Source: Drosophila pseudoobscura
Taxonomy: Eukaryota; Arthropoda; Insecta; Diptera; Drosophilidae
DNA: 64,000 nucleotides
Assembly (NCBI RefSeq): GCF_009870125.1
Contig: NC_046680.1
Location: forward strand, 4,774,001-4,838,000
Direction of reading: 5' to 3'
Under the pieces are notes generated by a model. That model worked only from the letters and a program-made list of their open reading frames with translations. It made no database searches and was not told where the DNA came from. Position 1 is the first letter of the stretch, and each line of letters opens with the position of its first letter. Both the position numbers and the translations under genes were made by a program. Below, piece by piece: positions 57,236-64,000 of this stretch.

Positions 57236-60232
57236 CTACTCCGTCTGCTCCTTCCGCCTTCTCTCCAAGGACCTAAGCGTGCGCATCACACTAGAGGCGA
57301 ACTCCGCGGCCGCATCCCACACCTTCGGGTCTGCCAGCATCAGCGGCACCAGAGTCTCGGTGCTGACCCTAGACCCTGCTACTGTCTCCAATGTCTGACG
57401 CTCGAGGTCAAACCTGTGGCAGTCGAAGAGGACGTGGCGAGCGTCCTCCTCTATGCCTGTGCCACACTCGGGGCACCAGTCCTCTGTCTCGTGGCCGAAG
57501 CGCTTGAGGTAGCTGCGAAAGCAGCCATGTCCGCTCAGTGCCTGGGTAAGGTAGAAATCCACCTGGCCGTGCTTCCTTTCAACCCAGCATGCTATGCTTG
57601 GGATGAGGGTGTGGGTCCATCGGCCTTTGGGTGAGTGGTCCCATCGAGTCTGCCATCTGTCTATGCTGGTCCTTCTGGCGGCGTCCTTAATTTCTGCTTT
57701 GGAGCGTGCCTCGGCTGCACTGTCCGTCATGGCATCATGGATCTCCTTCCTCTCTCTTATCAGCTCCCTGAGCGGGACTTGCCCGGCGATGACTAACGCG
57801 GCTTCGTCTGAGATGGTGCGGAACGAGCACGCGATCCTAATGGCGCACAGTCTGTACGTTGCCTCTACTCCTCGCATGTAGCTCCTCACCTTCGCGGCTT
57901 CTGCCCACACCGGAGCGGCGTAGAGCATCTGCGACGTAACGACGCTCGTCAGCAGTTTTCTCGTTGCCTGCTTTGGCCCTCTGGTGTTTAGCAGCATCCT
58001 GGATAGCGCTCCCGCGGTCCCACCGGCCTTCGTGTGGACGTATTCCAGATGCTCTTTGAAGGAAAGGCGCGTGTCGATGAGGACTCCAAGGTACTTGATG
58101 GACCTCTGCGATTCGATCGCGGTCCCACCAACCTGTACTCTGGCGGTCTCGACCACTTTACGGCTGGATATCAGGACCGCCTCCGTTTTTTGGGCCGCCA
58201 GCTCCAGCCCCGCGGCGGATAGCCACGCCTCGACGGCTTGTATGGCGACGTTGGCAAGCTCCTCCACTGCGGCAAGTTCCTTCGCTACCGCCACTATTGC
58301 GACGTCGTCAGCGAAGCCCACCAGGTTAGTGTTGGCTGGCATCGGGAGCCGTAGGACCCCGTCGTACATAGCGTTCCAGAGCAGAGGTCCCAAAACGGAG
58401 CCCTGCGGGACTCCGGCTGAGACTTCGTATGCCCTAGAGCCCTGACATGTGTCCATTGTCAGCACCCTATTGCTGAAATAGCTGCGCGCTATATTCAGTA
58501 GGTAGCCCGGGATGTTGAAGGACCTCAGTGCCTCCAGCGTACGGGTCCAGTCGGCCGAGTTGAAGGCGTTCCTTATGTCCAGTGTCACCACCAGACAATA
58601 GGACTTGGTTCCGCCTCTCCACCTGGTCCCAGCAATGGCTGCCTCCGCCGTTTGTACGACCCTCAAGATGGCGTCCAGCGTCGACCTCCCTTTCCTGAAT
58701 CCGTATTGGTTCTGGGAGAGACCGCCTGCTGCTTCGATGGCTGCGCTCAGCCTCGCACCGATCACCCTTTCGAAGACTTTTCCCATGGAGTCCAGAAGGC
58801 AGATGGGCCTGTAGGAAGAGGCCACCCCTGGCGGCTTGCCCGGCTTGGTTAGTAGTAGGAGCCGTTGCCTTTTCCACCTCTCGGGGAACGTCCCCTCCTG
58901 AAGGCATTTGTTGAAAAGGCCCGCAACTTCCCTCGGGAGTAGAAGAAGTGCCAGCTTCAACGCGCTGTTGGGGATCGCATCCGGACCCGGAGCCTTCCTA
59001 GGTATCAGGTTTCTGCCTGCCTGCAACACCTCGGCTTCCGTAACCTCGCAGATGTCGCTTGGGCTATGCTCGGACTGCAGGGAGCTAGGGATCTGCCGTC
59101 CTCGAGGAAACAGTACCCTGACTATACACTTCAGTGCCTCTGGATCCGTTGGAGCTTTGCTGCCTGCGTTCAGCCTCTTCACCACCATCCTGTACGCGCC
59201 TCCCCAGGGGTCCTCTTCGGCGGCATCACACAGCTTAAGGAAGCATTCCCTCTTGCTGTTCCTTATGGCGGTCTTCAGCTCCTTCCTCGCCGCTTTGTAG
59301 GACTCGCTGCATCGCGCCAAGCGCGGTGTGCCTCTGGCTCGCTGGAGCAGCCTTCTGGCCCGGTGGCAGGTTCTACGGAGAGCCGCGATCGCTTCGCTCC
59401 ACCAGAAAACTGGATCCTTGTGCTTCCGGAACGTCCCTCTCGGTAGCATGCTCTGGTCGCAGGCGCCTTCAAGTGCGTCCGCAAATTTGGTCGCCATGTC
59501 GTTGGCTCCGTCTGCATCGTTTGCAGAGTAGCCCTCAAGGGCGCTTGCGAAGACTTGGGCCCTCAGCGTGTCCTGGCGGTACGCCTTCCCATGCCGGAAC
59601 GGGGTGCCTCTCGATCGGGCAAGGGTGCCCAGGGTGCATAGTATGGCCTCGTGGTCGCTGGCAGTGTATGCGTCGCTGATCCTCCATCGGGCGTGCCGGG
59701 CCAGCGTGCTGCTGGCGTAGGTGAGATCGATGACCGACCCTGCACCTGCCCTGCTGAAAGTTTGTTGGGACCCTTCGTTCAGAAGGACGACGTCCAGAGA
59801 GGCAAAAGCCTCCAGCACCGTGCGGCCTCTGGCGTTAGTACGGGAGGACCCCCATTCCAGGGCCCAGGCGTTGAAGTCGCCTCCGACTACGACGTTGTTC
59901 CGTCCTCGCAGATCGCAGCTCAGCTCGTCCATAATGCGGCTGAAAGTCTCCAGTGAGAGGCTGGGTGCCAGGTAGCAGCTGTAGAACCATATGCCGCCTA
60001 CATACCCTCGGACGAATCCGTCAGCCGACCTGGTGTCGCTCAATTGCGGCGCGTCGACGCCACAGAGCCACAGGGCCGCTTTGCCAGTAAGGTCCGTGGC
60101 CCAGTCGCTGCTGCTGCCCACCTTATGTGGTTCGCTGAGGAGTGCCACATCAGAGCCAAGCTCGCGCACCGTCTGTGTCAGGAGATCCTGTGCGGCCCTG
60201 CAGTGATTCAGGTTGAGTTGAATCAACTGCAT
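57236..60232 (-). CDS. LINE ORF2: AP endonuclease and reverse transcriptase
   Basis: 998 residues. The endonuclease domain covers residues 1-200: NLNHCRAAQDLL, a catalytic E in LLSEPH at about 34, GGDFNAW at about 117-123 and the SDH triad element at 192-194. The reverse transcriptase spans about 450-760: NQYGFRKGRSTLDAI at 508, LDIRNAFNSADW at 551, AGVPQGSVLGPLLWNA at 606 and the catalytic GFADD at 639-643. The C-terminal region has a CPEC...H....C zinc motif. No RNase H motif is recognised. It nicks target DNA and copies element RNA at the nick. Its ATG overlaps the ORF1 stop by 10 bases. Confidence 0.93.
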   Translation of the reverse strand: MQLIQLNLNHCRAAQDLLTQTVRELGSDVALLSEPHKVGSSSDWATDLTGKAALWLCGVDAPQLSDTRSADGFVRGYVGGIWFYSCYLAPSLSLETFSRIMDELSCDLRGRNNVVVGGDFNAWALEWGSSRTNARGRTVLEAFASLDVVLLNEGSQQTFSRAGAGSVIDLTYASSTLARHARWRISDAYTASDHEAILCTLGTLARSRGTPFRHGKAYRQDTLRAQVFASALEGYSANDADGANDMATKFADALEGACDQSMLPRGTFRKHKDPVFWWSEAIAALRRTCHRARRLLQRARGTPRLARCSESYKAARKELKTAIRNSKRECFLKLCDAAEEDPWGGAYRMVVKRLNAGSKAPTDPEALKCIVRVLFPRGRQIPSSLQSEHSPSDICEVTEAEVLQAGRNLIPRKAPGPDAIPNSALKLALLLLPREVAGLFNKCLQEGTFPERWKRQRLLLLTKPGKPPGVASSYRPICLLDSMGKVFERVIGARLSAAIEAAGGLSQNQYGFRKGRSTLDAILRVVQTAEAAIAGTRWRGGTKSYCLVVTLDIRNAFNSADWTRTLEALRSFNIPGYLLNIARSYFSNRVLTMDTCQGSRAYEVSAGVPQGSVLGPLLWNAMYDGVLRLPMPANTNLVGFADDVAIVAVAKELAAVEELANVAIQAVEAWLSAAGLELAAQKTEAVLISSRKVVETARVQVGGTAIESQRSIKYLGVLIDTRLSFKEHLEYVHTKAGGTAGALSRMLLNTRGPKQATRKLLTSVVTSQMLYAAPVWAEAAKVRSYMRGVEATYRLCAIRIACSFRTISDEAALVIAGQVPLRELIRERKEIHDAMTDSAAEARSKAEIKDAARRTSIDRWQTRWDHSPKGRWTHTLIPSIACWVERKHGQVDFYLTQALSGHGCFRSYLKRFGHETEDWCPECGTGIEEDARHVLFDCHRFDLERQTLETVAGSRVSTETLVPLMLADPKVWDAAAEFASSVMRTLRSLERRRKEQTE

Positions 60233-61707
60233 GTCGTCCTGGTTTTGCCGACCCCGCTTCGCGTAGCTGGGCAGTTTTTAGTGCCTGCCTGGTGCGTGAC
60301 CTCCTTCTTTCCGGCTGCTGAGCAGATAAAGCACGCAGGCTCTTTTTTGCATTCTGCAACTTTGTGCCCTTTTTCCCCGCATTTGATGCAGCAGCCACTC
60401 CTGTCCACTAAACTCTTGCAGTTCCGTGCGATATGCCCGGGTTCCAGGCATCGGTAGCACCTTGGGAGTCCATCTCTTTCCCGGATCCTACATATGGTCC
60501 AGCCGATCCTCACCTTGCCGCCTTTCAGGACCGCTTGGCCCAGGGAGAAGGGCAAGCTGACCACCGCCAGCTGGGACTCCGCGTATCCGCGGCGCAGACT
60601 GCGGACTCTTACTCGACCCTCGTCAATGTTGAATTGGCGAGTTAGAGCGGCACAGATCTCCTGCTCCGTCGCGAGGGAGTCGATGTCCCGTATCTCCAGT
60701 ATGACCACCTTCGAGTCTTCCGTCAATGCTCGCACAGACGCTCCATCGCCGAGGACACGTGCGATGCTGGCCTTCATGCCCTCCGCACTCTCCACGCTGT
60801 CTTTTGCAACCTCCAGCAGCAGGTTGCCGTTTGTGGTACGGCGTACCTTGGAGACGCAGCTTCCCAGGTCAGAAAGCTGGTTGTCGTGCCGTCTGGTGAC
60901 CATTGCCAGAACCTCGCTGTACGACTTCCCGGGGGCCTGAACTATGACCGCGTCTGGGCGAGCGCGGCGCGCTGCTCTCGGCCTCTTGGCCACCACGCTC
61001 CATTCGCTGTCCGGGATTCCGGGGCTCTTGGGCTGCCTCGTGGCGCTGGTCGTCGCCACATCTCCGCGTGGCCGCAACGGGGCCTTTTTAAGGGTCCTCT
61101 TGGTTGCGATAGCTCCTTTTCGCTGCCTTGGGCGCGTAGGTGGGGTTCCCGGCTCCCCCAATGGACCTTCGGCCACGGATGGCTGGCTAAGTCTGCGCCA
61201 CGGTTCGGTTTGCGCTGCGGCATCTTTCCTCCAGACGGTCGTTGTCTGCTGCTCCTTGTCTGCGCTCCGCGTGCTCTGCGAGCATTTCGGGCACAGGCCT
61301 TGGGCGTCGGAGCCTTCCTGCGGCGCGCACCTACCCGCTGCGGCCTCTTGGCTCGATTGGATGATGTTCGAGTGCAGCTCCTTCATGCGCACGAACAGTG
61401 CTCTGGTGGCCATGTTGATGTGACGCGTATTCTTGTCCATCATCCTGGTCTGAACCTCATCAAGGATTTTTCCCAGCTCCGAGAGGTTCTCAAGGCAGGT
61501 GGCCTCCTGGTGGGCCTTGCTCTTCTTGGGCGGCGTTTGCCTCTGGGAACTTCCCGGGCTGGCTGGGTCCCGAACCCTCTTGGGGGTCTCCCTAGAGACA
61601 AGGTCCCGACTCTGCGCCGCTGCTGCTGGAGATGGAGATGGCTCGGGTGCCGGCGATCGGGCGAGCATGCTGCCCTTCCTGAAGGCGAGCTTTTCCTCCT
61701 CCTCCAT
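60223..61707 (-). CDS. LINE ORF1: Gag-like RNA-binding protein with zinc knuckles
   Basis: 494 residues from the chosen start MEEEEKLAFRKGSM at 61707. The frame is open 45 codons further upstream, but that part lies in the 5' untranslated region and has no good start context. The N-terminal half is rich in P, S, A and R. An RRM-like region with EICAALTRQFNIDEG and RVRVRSLRRGYAESQLAVVS precedes three knuckles near the end: CYRCLEPGHIARNC, CIKCGEKGHKVAEC and a third CFIC..., with H and C spaced as in R1- and I-type elements. It coats element RNA. The stop overlaps the ORF2 start as ATGCAGTTGA, an arrangement that suggests re-initiation of translation. Confidence 0.9.
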   Translation of the reverse strand: MEEEEKLAFRKGSMLARSPAPEPSPSPAAAAQSRDLVSRETPKRVRDPASPGSSQRQTPPKKSKAHQEATCLENLSELGKILDEVQTRMMDKNTRHINMATRALFVRMKELHSNIIQSSQEAAAGRCAPQEGSDAQGLCPKCSQSTRSADKEQQTTTVWRKDAAAQTEPWRRLSQPSVAEGPLGEPGTPPTRPRQRKGAIATKRTLKKAPLRPRGDVATTSATRQPKSPGIPDSEWSVVAKRPRAARRARPDAVIVQAPGKSYSEVLAMVTRRHDNQLSDLGSCVSKVRRTTNGNLLLEVAKDSVESAEGMKASIARVLGDGASVRALTEDSKVVILEIRDIDSLATEQEICAALTRQFNIDEGRVRVRSLRRGYAESQLAVVSLPFSLGQAVLKGGKVRIGWTICRIRERDGLPRCYRCLEPGHIARNCKSLVDRSGCCIKCGEKGHKVAECKKEPACFICSAAGKKEVTHQAGTKNCPATRSGVGKTRTTCS

Positions 61708-62091
61708 TCCGTTGATTACTTTAGTATTTGAATTTCGAACTTGAAATCTCCCTCCGTTGGCGCGCAAATCCAGCTCTTTCCAACACTCTGGCAACCCTGG
61801 GTAGATCGGGGCTGTCTGGCAACACCGTCCGTGTGGCAACACTACGCGATCACCTGTCTGGCGGCGCAGTCAGCTGCTGTGTGTGAAGCTCCGGACGAGA
61901 AGAAGAAGAAAGAAGAAAAGTTGAGTGAGAATTCCTTTTTTCCCCTCCACCAACAATGTGGAAAGTGGAAGTGGAAGGCGCCAAAACAAGGGTTCACCCC
62001 CCCCCTTCCCCTGCTGGATGGAGCGCACTGATTGTGCCCCTGCAACAGAACGGGATGCCGGTGGGGCCGGTTTTTATACGCAGTACGTACC

Positions 62092-62106
62092 GGTGGGCGC
62101 CTGTGT
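62092..62106. repeat. Target-site duplication, right copy
   Basis: GGTGGGCGCCTGTGT, the partner of 57069-57083. Confidence 0.9.
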
Positions 62107-62476
62107 GTGGGAGTGTGTGCGCTTGCCTCGCTCTCCCGCACCACCCTCTCTTACGGTTTTATTTTGATTGCGATGGCGGAAGAAAAAGCAAAAGAGAACG
62201 ACAAAAACTTTTCCCGCTTTCAGTTCAAAAACGAACGCAGAACGTGCCACAAGCAAGAGACGACTTTTTGGAGAGCGGAAATCCCGAAAGAACATTTAAC
62301 GGAAATTTATTTCGCTGTAAATTCAATTCGGAAAAACAAGCCAAAAGAAAAACGTGAAAGTAAATAAACAAACAGCAAGAGAGGGGAGAGAAACAAACAA
62401 CAACAGCAAGGTGAAGAGACCTTCTTGAGCGAATTTTGCAGGTAATTCCAGAAGTCGGTTTTCCAGATCTACAAAC
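62107..62476. promoter_or_regulatory. lbm upstream and leader region next to the insertion
   Basis: 370 bases between the retrotransposon and the lbm start codon. They contain A-rich leader-like sequence and a possible acceptor (TTTTGCAG ending 62441). The insertion therefore lies in or very near the lbm promoter. Confidence 0.4.
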
Positions 62477-63949
62477 ATGGGCTGTGCCACGACCAGCGTT
62501 AAGATCACCTCCATTATACTGAATGCCATTTTAGGGGTAAGTCATCATTTCCTATAAGGAATACCAATTAGCCATAACAGCAGCAACAGAATCATGTATA
62601 GTGCAAGTACATACGAGTATATATGATATATGTACATATATATGTATGTATGAGTATTACATTTGAGCAAGGAAATTAGCATGATGTCATGGGGGACAAG
62701 TGAACGCACTTCAAAAGTCCAACAAAAACAGCCTCAAAATGAATTATTTTCAAAAATTATTCCTATATGTACGGACTAGTGTTCGGCGGAGGAGAGCTTC
62801 AGAGCATATACTAGCTGAATGTTTTCATTCTACTTCGGGTGTATTTTTAACCGATTTCTGTCGTGTTTGTCAGTCGCGAGCACACCTGAATGATGGCCTC
62901 AAGGTGGCAGCCGCCTGACTACCCTGACCACCCTGCCTTCTTCGCTTCCCTCCCTGCGGTTGCCATGGAAAACTTGTTTACGGTTTAGGCCATTCCCAGA
63001 CGGACCCAGCCAGAGCCTTCAATTGTTCCAATTCCGTTCCCGCAGGATGATGATGTCATGCCAATGTACATGTGTATGTGTGTACATACTCGGATAACCC
63101 CGCACTCTGGTTTATAGTTTGACCTATATAGCGAAATCGAATCATACGAAAAACAACAAGAACAAGGGTTGGCCACCCCGAAATGGCAACAGAGAAGGGA
63201 AACAGGGAAGCAGAGAAATCTGGAGCGCGGGGAAATCTTTATCACAGACCAGTCAGGCGAACTTCCCCAAGCGATAAATAATGGACGGGATGGCTGGATG
63301 CCCTTTGTTGCTGGTGTTAATTGTCATACAAATAGATTGCCACTGAAACTGCAATTGGAATTGCATCATCCCGTAATTTATTTCAGCTTCTGGCATTGGG
63401 CTCCATTGGATGGATCGCTTACAATGCGGACACCGAGAGCGAGGAGTTCGTCATCGCCGCCTATGTGGCCTGCTCGCTGATCCTCGTGTTCGCCATGCTG
63501 GGCATCGTGGCGGCCATCCGAGAGTCGGTGGCCCTGACTGCAACGGTAAGGGGCTCAGAGTAATCTCAACAGGAAGTCTCTGAATAAGAATTAATGTTCC
63601 TTTCAATCCCTAGAGTGCCGTGTTCCTGCTGGTACTGGCCATACCGCAGATCGTGAGCACCTGCATGCTGCTGCATCAGTACGAGGTGCAAAGCGGACAG
63701 GAGACGGTGGAGGTGGCTTGGCAGGCCAACAACATGGACGCACTGCAGCAGAAGCACGAGTGCTGTGGCAAGAGCAGCGCCCAGGACTATGTGCATCTTA
63801 ACCAGCTTATCCCGCCCAGCTGCTACGCCGATCTTCAGCAGACCACCGACCACCTCTTTCTAGAGGGCTGCATCGAGAAGGTGCAGAGTTTCTATGAGAG
63901 CGACAAGCAGCGCTTCATCATTGTGTCCTGGGTTCTGGTTGCATTCGAG
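62477..63949 (+). CDS. lbm: Tetraspanin late bloomer (lbm), truncated by the window end
   Basis: Three coding exons are inside the window (62477-62536, 63387-63545, 63614-63949), giving 185 residues. The last exon (end of TM4 and tail) should lie beyond 64,000. It starts MGCATTSVKITSIILN. MLGIVAAIRESVALTAT follows TM2 without GCCG. The large loop has HECCGKSSAQDYVHLNQL, PPSCYADLQQT and EGC. It is close to D. melanogaster late bloomer, a tetraspanin on motor-neuron growth cones that helps synapse formation. The loop is in one exon with TM3, as in Ei and Ej. Exon 3 begins with an AG|AGTGCC acceptor after CCCTAG. Confidence 0.95.
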
Positions 63950-64000
63950 GTGGGCCTACATCCTCTCTTTTGCCTTCTAAAACTCATATCTAACCGGTTT

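Larger units (their letters stand above)
57084..62091 (-). mobile_element. Full-length non-LTR retrotransposon (LINE, R1/LOA-type), intact
   Basis: A 5.0 kb element on the minus strand. Its 3' end is a T run on the plus strand (about 57084-57104, the poly(A) tail) and its 5' end is near 62091. It is flanked by an exact 15-base target duplication. It carries two open frames, ORF1 (Gag-like) and ORF2 (endonuclease and reverse transcriptase), neither broken, and about 380 bases of 5' untranslated sequence. The intact frames, the tail and the exact duplication point to a recent insertion between Tsp42El and lbm, 385 bases before the lbm start. The clade is judged from the sequence of the enzyme motifs; LOA against R1 is not settled. 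The GC content is higher than in the surroundings. Confidence 0.93.

Noticed and set aside
60886-61731. 281-codon plus-strand frame opposite LINE ORF1
   Set aside because: It is the antisense shadow of the GC-rich ORF1.

Overview
The window is Drosophila genomic DNA carrying most of the tetraspanin cluster known in D. melanogaster as 42E. Short introns with GT..AG ends, Drosophila-type start contexts, and protein-by-protein matches to Tsp42Ea, Eb, Ec, Ed, Ee, Ef, Eg, Eh, Ei, Ej, Ek, El and late bloomer (lbm) support this. Divergence from the melanogaster proteins, and DINE-1/mini-me-type repeats, suggest a species outside the melanogaster group, perhaps the obscura group (inference).

Layout. 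1-6.9 kb holds the flank: Gps2 (a corepressor subunit) and a C3orf33-type mitochondrial membrane protein. 6.9-17.5 kb holds Tsp42Ea, Eb and Ec, a short extra tetraspanin that has lost the CCG signature of its large loop, and Ed. 19-20.6 kb holds two broken host genes placed stop to stop: a CCCH zinc-finger gene on + and a RAD51-paralog gene on -. 23.3-27.9 kb is Tsp42Ee with a 3.8 kb first intron. 28.9-33.4 kb holds an unexpected tandem set of small four-membrane-segment proteins that are not tetraspanins: five multi-exon genes plus one fragment. 34.1-44.7 kb holds Ef, Eg, Eh and Ei. 46.4-47.7 kb is an extra Ei-like tetraspanin. 49.2-55.8 kb holds Ej (sunglasses), Ek and El. 57.1-62.1 kb is a complete, intact non-LTR retrotransposon on the minus strand with a 15-bp target duplication. 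lbm begins at 62,477 and its last exon lies beyond the window.

The tetraspanins share one plan. The first coding exon is 17-22 codons (usually 20) and ends in phase 0 inside the first membrane segment. The CCG motif often opens its own exon. The last exon carries the end of the fourth membrane segment and a short basic tail. Individual paralogs have lost different introns. Tetraspanins organise membrane microdomains and act in parallel, so this is a duplicated gene family and not an operon.

All gene models here come from reading frames and splice sites by eye. Each full tetraspanin and four-segment gene gives an uninterrupted reading frame when spliced as listed. No tRNA, rRNA, CRISPR array or bacterial feature was seen.
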